This document shows, one piece after another, positions 22,161 through 33,985 of a DNA stretch of 64,000 nt. Source of the DNA: Nissolia schottii (taxonomy: Eukaryota > Streptophyta > Magnoliopsida > Fabales > Fabaceae); contig QANU01099368.1 in NCBI GenBank assembly GCA_003254905.1, forward strand, positions 233,697-297,696, written 5' to 3'. The stretch's first letter is position 1. Every line of letters begins with the position of its first letter. A program made the position numbers and the translations under genes. The notes beneath the pieces are model-generated. The model saw only the letters and a program-made list of their open reading frames with translations, was not told the origin of the DNA and ran no database searches.

Positions 22161-25100
22161 ATGAGAGCATTGAGAGTGATTCTTCATCTTCAGCTTCGCG
22201 CTTTCTCCTCCATTCGGGTCTCCTCTACCCGCCCCACCTCCCTCTTCCTTCTAACTCCCAGTACTTACTTCTCCTTCTCTTCCCCCTTTTCCTTTCTCGG
22301 TTTTCACTGCTTTGCATTTTCACTTTCCTCTTTATCTTCATGTTCACTTTTCCTACCCAGGGCACAATTTGCTGAACAAAAGCTTGTCGTCATCGTTGGA
22401 TGCCGCAACTACTGCTTTCTGGAATGCCAACAGCTCTAATAGATTCAGGAAGATATCGACTTCCCCTCCCGTTTGTATGGGCAGGCGCTCCAGCAAAATC
22501 GCTGGCAGAAAGGTCTCTCCTTTTCTCTCATTCACCTCATCATTCAGTTGCCCTTTTACTTTTTGCTCGCCTTGTTGGGTATGCATGCCACCTGTTTGTT
22601 AAAAATAGTTTTACATTTTCGCATTACTTAAAACTCCGTCTCCCAGTATCACAACCAGTATGAGTATCTGGGTTGTGTTTAAGTTCGGCTGCGGGTTGGT
22701 ATGCGCAATTTTCCATATAATTACGATTCGTATTTCTGTTGAGACGTTAAGTTTTCATATTTGACCCAAATGCAGGAAGCCCAAGATGCAAAGAAGGCTA
22801 AATTGTACTCGAGGATAGGAAAGGAAGTTGTCTCTGCGTAGGTCCCTCTTCGACTAACCTGTGGCTTTTAATAGGCCAAGAGTATAGAGCATTTGCAATA
22901 TCTCCGTTTCTAATTGGTGCAAAGTTATTTTAAGGTGACGATGTAGGTATTTGGCAAAGTACCCTTCCGATGCTCAGGCTTGAATGGCTTGAATTTGATT
23001 ATCTGGTCATCCTTTTAGCCTGTTTAGGTTTTTCTTCACTGTGGTTGGGTTGATGCTTGATTTTTACTAATTCAATCATCATCTGTTCTTTTTATTCATA
23101 TTGATTCCGAGTAGACCAGTTCTTTAGTGTCATGTTCTTCATTTTTTATTATGGGACCTTACTGTGCGTGACTTTTGTCATTGCTGAATGACAGTGTAAA
23201 GAAAGGTGGTCCAAATGTAACATCAAATCCATTGTTGGTTGCTGTACTCGAGAAAGCCAAGGAACTTGATGTGCCAAAAGAAATTGTCGAGCGTAACATC
23301 AAGAAAGCTACTGAGAAGGGACAAGAGGCTTATATTGAGAAAATCTATGAGGTTAGTATAACAATATTCTTATTTGACTGCTAAAGGGAGGCAAATGGGT
23401 CTCAAGTGTTTACATTGCCATAATTACTTCCTGGTACCTTGAACATCTCAAATATCTGTTGCACAGAAGTCACAAAATGGGTTCAACATGCACTTGAGTA
23501 GAAGTACCTTTTTGTTACTTCTGAAACGGATGTTCATGCAGAATCAATTTGCGATCTATTCTTGCCCATACTCTAGATTGATTGGTTGATAGGTTTTGTT
23601 CACTTGGATAGCCTTTAACAAGGGATTAGGGAGAAACTGAACATACCTGAGCAAGTTAGGAGTGGGATGTTATAACAATCTGCTAGGTGGCCATTGTGTC
23701 CATTACAGAGGGCAGCCTAACAATTGGGGGGCCCATTAATGGTGCTGTTGGTAAGATTTCAATCAGTGTGATGCCCTTGGCCTTTAAAGGAGCATAGGTG
23801 GTTTTCCAGATGGACCTGTCTATCACCAGTTACCACAGGAACTGGTGGTTAAAATTGGTTGGTTGCGGTTGAAATTAATTAGAGTTAGTTAGCTTGCTTG
23901 CTCCGCAAGTCAATGTAAATAGCTAAGTTAATTTGCATTTCATTTAACTTTCATTTGGTTCTCATGTTTGTATATAAACACTGCAGCTCTCATGAATCAG
24001 TTGAGATTCATTTTTCCAATCATTGATTTAGTTTCTCTCTCTTTTTTGTTATGGAGTTTTTCTTTTTGTTATGAAGTTCTATGAAGAACTTCTTCACTCT
24101 ATCATTTCTACATGGTATCAGCAACATTTTTCCTCTCTTTCTCACGCTTCCAACTCAATCTTGTTCACACCTAGCTCACGCTGAAGTTTCGAAATTCTTG
24201 AAGCACGCTCTTCGTGTGTTTGAGATTTGTTGAAATTTCTACAAAGTTCAGCAAGGAGATTCCAGAGATTCGGTGATTGTTGAACATTTTTCTCAATATC
24301 ACCTTACTGTCTCATCGGTTTCTAGTGAGTTTGAGTATTGCAGCTGCGTCAATGCTTTGCTTGCTGTTTCAATTCCTTTAGAAATTTGCTCAGTAATCTT
24401 AGATCTATGGTGACCTCATCGAATCTTGCTGGTATGCATCACGATCTGGAAGATGTGCATAATCAAAATGCATCGGTCACAAATCGTGTTTCTGAAGTGC
24501 ATAATGGTGTACAATCCTACAATCCATTGGATGATCCAATCAGTCCTTATTTTCTACATCCTAGCGAGAATCCTGGATCAACATTGACCTCCACAGTACT
24601 CAGCGGACAGAATTACCATGCCTGGGGAAGAGCAATGAAAATTGCTTTGAAATCTAAGAATAAACTAGGCTTTATTGATGGAACCTTGTTGAAACCACAG
24701 GTAAATGATCCTTCCTTCTTTGCCTAGGATAAGTGCAATGCCTTTGTTGTTTCATGGATAATTCATTCACTTAATCAAGAGATTATGCAAAGTGTGCTTT
24801 GGATTGAAAATGCCTTTGAATTATGGAAAGACTTGCATAAGAGATATTTTGAAGGAGACGTACTTAGGATAGCTGTATTGCAGGAAGATCTGTTTTAGGC
24901 AAGGTGATTTGAGTATCACTTCCTATTTCACTAGGCTTAACTCAATTTGGGAAGAATTAGAGAATTTCAGGCCTATTCCTAATTGCATTTGTGATGTTAA
25001 TTGTGTTTGTGGATTACGAGTTGTTAGAGAGTATCGAAAGGAGGATTATGTGGTGAGATTCCTTAGAGGATTGAACGATCAATATGGGGCTGTGCGTTCT

Positions 25101-28100
25101 CAAATCATGTTGATGTGGCCAATACCTGACATAGGCAGTGCTTTTTCTTTGTTGGCTCAACAAGAGCTACATACTGTTAGCTCTGGTATTAGAGCTTTGG
25201 TCAGTGCATCAGACAAGAATTTTGCAGCCACACAGAACAGAGAAAGGAGCAGTGGAAGAGGCAGAGGTAGCTCTGCAGGCAGGAGTTATAATAACAAAGG
25301 AGGTAGCAGAGGTATAAGCACAACATATGATGCTGATGTTACATGCCAGCACTGTGGTAAAGTAGGTCATCCAATTGAGAGATGTTTCAAAAAATATCCA
25401 TATTTGTTGCAGCAGTATAGAGAAAGAATTGCAGCAAACATAACGGCTAACAATGATCAAGATGAAGTTAGCAGCATGATTTCTAACCATAAGGAGGCTG
25501 AGGAAACCAGTGATTTGGACTTTACTCTAGAGCATAAACAGGGCATTACTAGCATTGTTGTAGCATAAGGACATACACTCTCCACATAGCATAAACCATA
25601 TCATCACAAATTAGTTCTCAGCCATAGCATCTATCCCAACTGGTCCGTCAGGTATACCTTTTTCCTTATCCCTAGTAGCACAACCACCAAATCATTGGGT
25701 GGTAGACACTGGTGCAACAGACCATGTGTGCTACTCACTCAATGAATTTTACACATACCATTATATTGAACCTATTTTAGTGAAATTGCCTGATGGAACC
25801 TTAGCCATAGCTAAAATTTCAGGAATAGTGGTATTTTCTAATGACCTTTACTTAACAAAATTGTTGTTTATTCCTTCCTTTACTTTCAATCAAATCTCAG
25901 TTTCAAAGCTCACCACGGACCTGAAATGTAGAGTGATGTTTACTACCAAATGTTGTGAAATTCAGGATCCCACTACCTTGAAGATGATTGGTACAACTCG
26001 GATGGTTGGAGGCTTATATGCAATGGAAAATCACCATGAGCACACCAAGCTGGATAGGCCTATTTCATACACATTGCAGCACTCTACCATTCCAGCATCC
26101 TTCCCTACTTGGCATTATAGATTAGGTCACCCTTCCCATGAAAAACTGGTTATTCTGCATTCTAAATTTCCCTTTGTAGATTGTTCTAGGCAACACAATC
26201 CTTGTGATGCTTGTCATCTAGCAAAACAAAAGAGATTACCCTTTGCTGTTAGTACAACAACTTCTGTAAACTGTTTTGAATTGTTACATATGGACATTTG
26301 GGGGCCTTTAGCCATTCCTTCAACTGGTGGACATAAATATTTTCTTACTATTGTAGATTACAAATCTAGATACACTTGGACATATTTCATGAGTAATAAA
26401 AGTCAAGCCTCCAAACTGGTTCAGAATTTTGTGTCTTTTGTCTAAACACAATTTGGAACAAAGAGTAAAGACCATAAGGACAGAAGAATGGTGCTGAATT
26501 CTTAATTGACAGAATAATGGTGCTGAATTCTTAATGAAAACTTTCTATGCATCAAAAGGAATAGTGCATCAAACTAGTTGTGTTGAGACTCCTCAGCAAA
26601 ATGGCATTGTGGAGAGGAAGTATCAACACATTCTAGGAGTTGTAAGATCTCTTCTATTTCAGTCTTTGGTTCTTCATTGTTTTTGGCACTTGGCTAATGG
26701 ACATGCTGTTCACTTGATAAACAGACAGCCTAGCTCTTTTCTGCATAATGCCACACCTTTTGAAATTCTTTTTCATAAGCTACTTGATATTAAAGATCTT
26801 AAAATTTTTGGTTGTTTAGCATATGCATCCGCACTAACTTCAGGCAGCAGAAAACTTGATGTTAGGTCAAGGAAGTGCATTTTTCTTGGTTTTAAAGAAG
26901 GGACCAAAGGTTACATCCTATATGATATGATAACTAGAGAATTATTTGTGTCTAGGCATGTGATTTTTTATGAAACTTTTTTTCCTTTTGCTCAACATGC
27001 ATCCCCTACATCTGGTCTTAATAGCATACCTCAACCTCAATTTTCTCAACATGATCCTTTCACATATGACTGCATTTCTTCACCTCAGCCTCAGGTTCCT
27101 TTATCCACAGCAACCAGGACTTCACAATCACAAATAACCACTCCTGTCCCTTCTCCCACACCTCTATATGCACCTTCCATGTCACAACCTTAGACAAACA
27201 CTCCTACTATTCTTACAGCACTACCAACCTCATCCATCACAGATCCTGCACCACCACTAGGACAATCACTACTAGATAACCAACATCCTAGGAGATCCTC
27301 AAGGTCAAAAAGAACACCAGGCTACTTGGCTGATTTCCATTGCACATTAGCTGAAACATCATCCAGTGACACTTCTATCTTCAATAGCAGGTATCCTATT
27401 TCAAATTATTTGTCATACTCCTCACTTTGTGCTAACCACAAGAAATTTTCCCTAGCCATCTCTTCTCACATTGAACCTAGGAACTATGAGGAGGCTATAT
27501 AGGATCTTTGCTGGCAACAAGCCATTAATGCAGAACTTTCTGCACTAGAAAAGAATCAAACATGGATACTTACCTCTCTTGCTGTTGGGAAGAAGGCCAT
27601 AGGATGCAATTGGGTTTTCAAGATTAAATTCCATGCCGATGGAACAATAGAGAGACCCAAAGCTAGGCTGGTGGCAAAGGGTTTCACCCAAACAACAGGG
27701 ATTGATTATTCAGAAACCTTCAGCCCTGTTGTTAAGATGACAACTCTAAGGGTTCTCTTAGCCATTGCAGCACACAAGGGGTGGTATTTATAGCAGTTGG
27801 ATGTCAACACAACCTTCTTACATGGTGATTTGCATGAGGAGGTGTATATGAAACCACCACTAGGCCTCACCTTACCTGACTCTTCTTTGGTATACAAGCT
27901 CCAAAAGTCTTTCTATGGCTTGAAGCAAGCCAGCAGGCAGTGGAATGCCAAACTTTTCTCTGTCCTCACTTCTTGTGCATTCATACAATCCAAGTCCTAT
28001 TATTCCTTATTCACTAAGCACACTTCCACTGGTTTCACTGCCATACTTGTTTATGTGGATGATCTAGTCTTGGCAGGGAATGATTGGCATGAAATTCAGT

Positions 28101-31100
28101 CCATTAAACAGCTCCTCGATGATTTGTTTAAGATTAAGGACCTTGGCAATCTAAAGTTCTTTCTCGGCATGGAAGTGGCACAGACAGCTAAAGGGATTGC
28201 TCTATATCAGCGGAAATATTGTCTAGATCTTTTGTCTGACTACCATTTCCTAGACAGCAAACCAATCTCTACACCTATGGATTATCACACTAGGTTATCT
28301 GATTCCTCTAAACTTTCTGATGTCACTCACTATAGGAGGTTGTAGGACTATTGTTGTACCTTACTCACACACGACCGAATATTAGCTATGCAGTTGGATG
28401 GCTAAGTCAGTATCTCGATTGCCCTACTGAGGAACATCTCCAACGAGCTCACCTTGTATTGAGATACCTTAAGGGATCACCCACTGGCCTTTTCTTCTCA
28501 GCAAATTCTACACTTACTTTGCAAGGATTTGCCGATGGTGATTGGGGGGGGGGGCTGTCCTACCTCTCGTCGCTCCATTTCTAGTTTTTTGTTGTTTCCT
28601 TGGTTCAGCTTTAGTTTCTTGGAGGAGTAAGAAACAAACCACAATAGCACGCTCATCTGCAGAAGCTGAGTATAGGTCCTTGGCCCAATCGACTTGTGAA
28701 ATTCAGTGGCTTCTTTTCCTCCTTCGTGACTTAGGGATTGACATCACGGCTGCTGTCCCGGTTCACTGTAACAATCGTGCTGCCATCCACATTGCGGCCA
28801 ATCCGGTCTTTCATGAGCGCACGAAACATATTGAGATTGATTGTCATGTGATGCGGGACAAAGTACACGAAGGACTCGTTACTCCACTCCCTATTGCAAC
28901 TCACAACCAGCTAGCTAACATTCGGACCAAACCGTTGGCTCCAGGACCTTTTGGTCGATTCTTTTCCAAGCTTGGCATGATTAATTTTCATGCTCCAACT
29001 TGCGGGGTGCTATCACCAGTTACCACAGGAACTGGTGGTTAAAATTGGTTGGTTGCCGGTGAAATTAATTAGAGTTAGTTAGCTTGCTTGCTCCACAAGT
29101 CAATGTAAATAGCTAAGTTAATTTGCATTTCATTTAACTTTCATTTGGTTCTCATGTTCGTATATAAACACTGCACGTCTCATGAATCAGTTGAGATTCA
29201 TTTTTCCAATCATTGATTCAGTTTCTCTCTCTTTTCTGTTATGGAGTTTTTCTTTCTGTTATGAAGTTCGATGAAGAACTTCACTCTATCATTTCTGATC
29301 TCCTAGGGTCTTTGTCTGCTCCCATCTCCATGGCTACATGCTAGTCTAGTCCACAGCCCCTTCCTCATTTTTAATATATAAAATGTATTTTAAAATGAAA
29401 TTTCACATTTTTTTTCTTGGTAATTTTATCTCCTATAAGTAATTTTAAAAAATTAATTTTGGCAAACATTCTTCCAAAAATACATTTCCCTGAAAATCTA
29501 TTCACCCCATTTATCCAATCAAGCACTATTAAGAACGATGTTTATTTTTTACTATTATTAGTTCAATTCTCAGACTCAGCTACAAGCTTTAAACAGGTAT
29601 TAGGTAAACAGGCTTGGGTGCAGGGGAAATCACGCCCTGTTTGGACTCAATAGGGGGTGGAGGGGACTAGGTTACTAGATTGGATATGGGCCTGGGCACG
29701 AGTGAAGGTGTTTTTTGGGCAATACCCTGGGTATTATTTACCCAATGCATACCCTACAAATGACCACCCCTTGGTGTTTATAGTTTTTTGGAATTTTTTA
29801 CCTTGGAACATTTTTTTACTTATAATCTTTGACATTTATCCGTCAGGTTTATGGTTATGGAGGAGTTAGTATGGTAGTTGAGGTCTCAACTGATAAGGTA
29901 AACCGTTCTGTGGCAAAGATTAGAGAAGTGGTGAAGGACTATGGAGGAAAGATGGCAGATTCTGGATCTGTGATGTTTAAGTTTAGACGTGTTCGAGTAG
30001 TAAATATAAAAGTCACTGATGCTGACAAAGATCAGCTGCTGGATATTGCGCTAGATGCTGGAGCTGAGGATGTAATTGACCCTCCAACTTATGAAGATGA
30101 CACTGAAGAGGATAGGTTGGAAAGGTAATCATCTGATTTTTTATCATTATGTTTATAAGTTATAATCAAATTTCTGGAACACAAAAAGAAGGAAGTGTAT
30201 GATCTCGTTGTCTCTATGCACTGTCTATAAGGTAATAGCACTTCGTCATTGGCTTGATCTTGGTGGAGGAAACCTGGAACGATATATGGCGAGGTCAAAC
30301 ATTTGACTCATCAAAACCCAAATTAAGTACAAAAATGTTTCCTGTTCATTATTTTTTAACCAATTATAGAAGAATGCATTGGCTAGTCTAAGTAAAAACG
30401 TTGCTCTACAAATTGTACTTACATGACTTTGGGAGGTCTGTGGTACAAACGTCAAATGGTTTCACATTGAGGTCAACAATCAACATCCAATAAACATGAT
30501 TGGAACACCTTCATGACTTAAGTAATAAACTTAAGGAATAAAGGCGGAAATCGGTTAACTGCATTGAAATTCTAGCTTCTAATGTTCTAAGAAAAGACTT
30601 ATCTAGTACCCCCAGTCATTTGCCAAGTTCCATCTGCAGGCTTTCTCATCTTATAATTATGATGAGACTTGCATGAATGCCGACCTCTAATTTAAATAAC
30701 ATGTTTCTGGAGTGAAAAAGAAAATGTCAACTATTGTCTATTTGACTAGATACTGCAGTTCAGATTTTCAAATATCTTGCAAAGTCAACATAAGAAATAG
30801 TTCAACAGTTGGACTCTGCCGTTTTATTTGGTTCAACTTCACAACAAGGAGATTTGGATCGTCAACAATGGATCTATTACGAATTGATTTTAGTTCATTT
30901 TATCAGGTGTTATAAAATTGTAGGTTCTTCAGAGAACTATTCAACTATACTGTCAAAACTGCGAGAAGAAGACATAAATTTTGAGCCTGATAATGGCTCT
31001 GAACTTCTTCCAAATATGACGATTGAGGTTTGTTTCTATTACCTATTGCATGCATTTCTTACTGTTTCATTTTTCTTTTTCTTTCATTCTCCTTTTGATT

Positions 31101-32006
31101 TTATATATCATAAAATGTTGACAGTCAATCGATCCTGAGGCAGGAGTTTAATTTAATATGTAATCAATACACAATTTTATGAAATAGCTCTGGGAATTGC
31201 TTTTTCGTAACTCACTGTTTTGTCTGCATTGCATTTTCCTTTTAGGAAATCCTTCTCGGCAATTTTCACTAGAGGTTCCATATACAATACTCGATGTACT
31301 TATATTACCTAATAACTTTCTATATATGTGACAATTGCATCTCTTGCATCACTTGATTTCACTTGATTCCATTAGCAGACAAACATTTCCATTTTAGGAA
31401 AGCCTTCTCAGCAAGTATCACTAGAGTTTCCATATATAATACTTGATGTACTTACATTACCTAATAACTTTCTATAGATATGGCAACTTGCATCACTTGA
31501 TTCCATGGATTGCAACATCATCTTTTCTTCAGGGTTACTAGTTCTGCACAATATTCTCCAGTAAACACCTTATATGATCACAGAGATCTCCATTCTCATT
31601 TTCTTCTCCATCATTTTTAAAATTCCGTTACTTGTGGCCTTGAATTCTTGATATGAATATATAAATCTCAATGCTGGCATGCAGCCTCAAGTCAAGGCCA
31701 CTTCAATTTTGAAGGATGATATTTTTCATCTTGTAAACTGTTTGAGCTTGTCTTTGTTTTGTATTTATGGTTTCTAAAATTGTATTTAAAGTCTGTATTC
31801 TACTCTGGAAAGTAATGTTAAATTCTGGCAGTCTACTAATTTTGGTTACCTATTCCCTTTTAACAAGAAAAGCAAGGCAGGAAAACTTACCTTAGTTATT
31901 GTTGATTTTTTAGGTAGACGATGAAGCTATGGATTTGAACAAGGAACTTATGAGCAAATTACTTGAGCTTGATGATGTTGACGCTGTTTATACAGATCAG
32001 ATATAA
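22161..32006 (+). CDS. YebC/TACO1-family organellar protein, seven exons
   Basis: Coding exons by my splice model: 22161-22260, 22361-22512, 22776-22837, 23195-23351, 29847-30124, 30907-31027, 31914-32006. All introns are GT-AG and all phases join, giving 320 codons plus TAA. The first 72 residues are Arg/Ser-rich and lack acidic residues, which fits a mitochondrial or plastid presequence. From residue 73, [12 protein letters not shown] starts the YebC fold; KKGGPN (107-112), the YGYGG of exon 5, and DAGAEDV are family signatures. Bacterial YebC and mitochondrial TACO1 associate with ribosomes and assist translation; which organelle is served here is not shown. The sequence closely resembles Arabidopsis At2g25830 as I remember it, with similar length. 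Intron 4 (23352-29846) is inflated by a Copia element. The first intron (100 bp, T-rich) is the least certain. Confidence 0.9.
23817..24112 (+). mobile_element. 5' LTR of Copia-2
   Basis: 296 bp, starting TGTCTATCACCAG and ending CATTTCTACA. It contains a TATA box (GTATATAAACACTGCA, about 23970). The Copia promoter would therefore fire in the sense direction within the host intron. Confidence 0.85.
24113..24124 (+). other. Primer-binding site of Copia-2
   Basis: TGGTATCAG followed by CAA. The first nine bases match the usual plant Copia site complementary to the 3' end of initiator tRNA-Met; the match weakens after that. Confidence 0.7.
24407..25568 (+). pseudogene. Copia-2 gag
   Basis: The ATG at 24407 opens a gag frame with [25 protein letters not shown], the N-terminal pattern of plant Copia gag, but a TAG stops it at 24725. 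Similarity continues, with further stops near 24896, and in a second frame from 24909: a [17 protein letters not shown] stretch, then a CCHC zinc knuckle ([14 protein letters not shown], about residues 147-160 of that frame). The C-terminal part is acidic and ends at TAA 25566-25568. Confidence 0.85.
25693..27193 (+). pseudogene. Copia-2 protease and integrase
   Basis: [11 protein letters not shown] at about 25699 is the protease active site. Then come [12 protein letters not shown] and [10 protein letters not shown] (the HHCC zinc-binding region), [11 protein letters not shown] and TIVDYKSRY (first catalytic Asp region). A stop follows at 26443. The integrase resumes after a partly repeated stretch (AGAATAATGGTGCTGAATTCTTAA near 26510) with NGAEF and [15 protein letters not shown], the second Asp region and the catalytic Glu. 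The 3' part to 27193 is the Pro/Ser/Thr-rich linker. The gag, integrase and linker breaks rule out a full polyprotein. Confidence 0.85.
27490..28345 (+). pseudogene. Copia-2 reverse transcriptase
   Basis: The frame shows [40 protein letters not shown], then a stop near 27793. It continues with [24 protein letters not shown], the catalytic YVDD box (28052-28063), and [10 protein letters not shown]. These are the standard Copia RT blocks in order. A stop at 28343 ends the frame before the RNase H. Confidence 0.88.
28351..28996 (+). pseudogene. Copia-2 RNase H
   Basis: Shows [16 protein letters not shown] and [14 protein letters not shown], then a frame change at an 11-G run (28544-28554). The C-terminal RNase H follows in another frame: [38 protein letters not shown], and [12 protein letters not shown] just before the LTR. 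The G run and a nearby T run mark the frame changes; they may be real mutations or sequencing errors. Confidence 0.85.
29008..29298 (+). mobile_element. 3' LTR of Copia-2
   Basis: Starts TGCTATCACCAG right after a CGGGG run and matches the 5' LTR to CATTTCT at 29296, where identity stops three bases short of the 5' LTR end. Small loss or mutation at this end would also hide a target duplication. Confidence 0.85.
31227..31505 (+). repeat. Tandem duplication inside a YebC intron
   Basis: Two adjacent direct copies of about 130-150 bp (about 31227-31373 and 31388-31505) share TTAGGAAA(T/G)CCTTCTC, TTCCATATA(C/T)AATACT, GATGTACTTA and TACCTAATAACTTTCTATA. They lie in the last intron and do not affect coding. 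Confidence 0.75.
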
Positions 32007-32990
32007 TCATTTTTATATCTTGAAATTCTTCAGACACTGGGAGTACGTATCACATTATGTACCTGGTCTGTTTGCAAATTAGGTTCTAAGAGTTCTTGTC
32101 GATTCCTCAGGTGAGAAGATTTGCAGATCTGCTACACTTATACATGCACTCTCTAATCCTTCTTTTTTTTGCTTAGCTGAGTTGCAATGGCAGTCCAGAA
32201 GCATGTTCCCCGGGAAGGGAGTTTCATTTTGAAATTGCTTTATTCAAAGCAGATGATATTGAAATTATGTCCTGTCCTAATTAACAAGTTCACAAATTCC
32301 AATAATAATAAAAACAAGTTAAATCTTGATTCCTTTTGATTGAGTACGTTGATCCCAGGGTGATTTCTTTGCAACTACCTCCTTGGATTTTTGTCTACAT
32401 TCGTATATTATGGGTCTTTAAGAAACATATTAAGTAATATATCGTTGCTGCCCAAGCCAACTAGATTTTGACATGTACAATTCTAATAATATTCATATCT
32501 GCATGTAAATCAAGAACAACCAAGCTATGCATTGGTTGGTGAAATCATGGAGGTACCTCAGAAAAATAAGTTGGTTTATTGTAACATATTTTATATGGCC
32601 AGCATAACTATGGATGTTTCTACAACGTCTAATTTTAAACTGGGCTATCATGGATCTGAGCATCAATTTAAGAGGTGCCGTTTTATAGCCTTAAAAAACT
32701 CAATTGGGTTCCAAACATCTGACATCATTCTCTTCGTCAATGTATTGACCATCGGAACCCATAGTTCTTTTGGACTATGTGCTAAGAGGATTCGATTTCG
32801 AATGAGGATTGGCAATCATTACAGAACCAAACAAAATTGATATTTATTCACAGATCATATATCAAGTGTACATTATTAATGTACAAGTGCTGTGGGAAGA
32901 ACCGAATATTCCCTAATTGTTACTTTATATCATACACATGCATACGCTATGCAACAAATACATATACATATACATACATATATACATATA
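32007..32990 (+). other. 3' flank of the YebC-family gene; intergenic
   Basis: Follows the TAA stop and includes the presumed 3' UTR. A 102-codon open frame (32532-32840) has no recognisable motif. The region ends in CATATACATA microsatellite just before the N run. Confidence 0.4.
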
Positions 32991-33847
32991 NNNNNNNNNN
33001 NNNNNNNNNNNNNNNNNNNNNNNNNNNNNNNNNNNNNNNNNNNNNNNNNNNNNNNNNNNNNNNNNNNNNNNNNNNNNNNNNNNNNNNNNNNNNNNNNNNN
33101 NNNNNNNNNNNNNNNNNNNNNNNNNNNNNNNNNNNNNNNNNNNNNNNNNNNNNNNNNNNNNNNNNNNNNNNNNNNNNNNNNNNNNNNNNNNNNNNNNNNN
33201 NNNNNNNNNNNNNNNNNNNNNNNNNNNNNNNNNNNNNNNNNNNNNNNNNNNNNNNNNNNNNNNNNNNNNNNNNNNNNNNNNNNNNNNNNNNNNNNNNNNN
33301 NNNNNNNNNNNNNNNNNNNNNNNNNNNNNNNNNNNNNNNNNNNNNNNNNNNNNNNNNNNNNNNNNNNNNNNNNNNNNNNNNNNNNNNNNNNNNNNNNNNN
33401 NNNNNNNNNNNNNNNNNNNNNNNNNNNNNNNNNNNNNNNNNNNNNNNNNNNNNNNNNNNNNNNNNNNNNNNNNNNNNNNNNNNNNNNNNNNNNNNNNNNN
33501 NNNNNNNNNNNNNNNNNNNNNNNNNNNNNNNNNNNNNNNNNNNNNNNNNNNNNNNNNNNNNNNNNNNNNNNNNNNNNNNNNNNNNNNNNNNNNNNNNNNN
33601 NNNNNNNNNNNNNNNNNNNNNNNNNNNNNNNNNNNNNNNNNNNNNNNNNNNNNNNNNNNNNNNNNNNNNNNNNNNNNNNNNNNNNNNNNNNNNNNNNNNN
33701 NNNNNNNNNNNNNNNNNNNNNNNNNNNNNNNNNNNNNNNNNNNNNNNNNNNNNNNNNNNNNNNNNNNNNNNNNNNNNNNNNNNNNNNNNNNNNNNNNNNN
33801 NNNNNNNNNNNNNNNNNNNNNNNNNNNNNNNNNNNNNNNNNNNNNNN
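32991..33847. other. Assembly gap (857 N)
   Basis: A run of N lies between two AT dinucleotide-rich sequences. It falls where the last exons of the neighbouring minus-strand CCD8 gene should be. Confidence 0.99.
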
Positions 33848-33927
33848 AGAGATACTTTTCCATCACTGGCCTCAGGATATCCTTCAAATATGCAATAACT
33901 AGATGGATAAGAATACATGGAATATTA

Positions 33928-33933
<6 letters not shown>

Positions 33934-33971
<38 letters not shown>
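33934..33971. repeat. (TA)n microsatellite in a CCD8 intron
   Basis: About 18 TA units directly downstream of the third CCD8 exon, close to the assembly gap, which probably broke on this kind of sequence. Confidence 0.9.
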
Positions 33972-33976
<5 letters not shown>

Positions 33977-33985
33977 GTAGATTAC

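Larger units (their letters stand above)
23817..29298 (+). mobile_element. Ty1/copia retrotransposon (Copia-2) within a YebC intron
   Basis: Near-complete element in the same orientation as the host gene. It has a 5' LTR (23817-24112), a primer-binding site TGGTATCAG directly inside, gag, protease, integrase, RT and RNase H in Copia order, a G-rich run before the 3' LTR, and the 3' LTR (29008-29298). The two LTRs differ by about ten substitutions and a 3-base indel by eye, so the insertion is fairly recent but not current. Stops in gag and integrase and several frame changes make it non-autonomous. No clear target-site duplication is visible: flanks read GGACC on the left and GATCT or CTCCT on the right. 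Confidence 0.92.

Noticed and set aside
22353..22586. 77-codon minus-strand open frame
   Set aside because: Antisense to the YebC exon 2 region; it is a shadow of the real gene.
23352..29846. YebC exons on the two sides of Copia-2 as two genes
   Set aside because: Exon phases, residue order and family length join them into one 320-residue protein; the separation is an intron with a TE.
32837..33933. Several 320-350 codon open frames
   Set aside because: They run through the 857-base N gap and exist only because N is not read as a stop.
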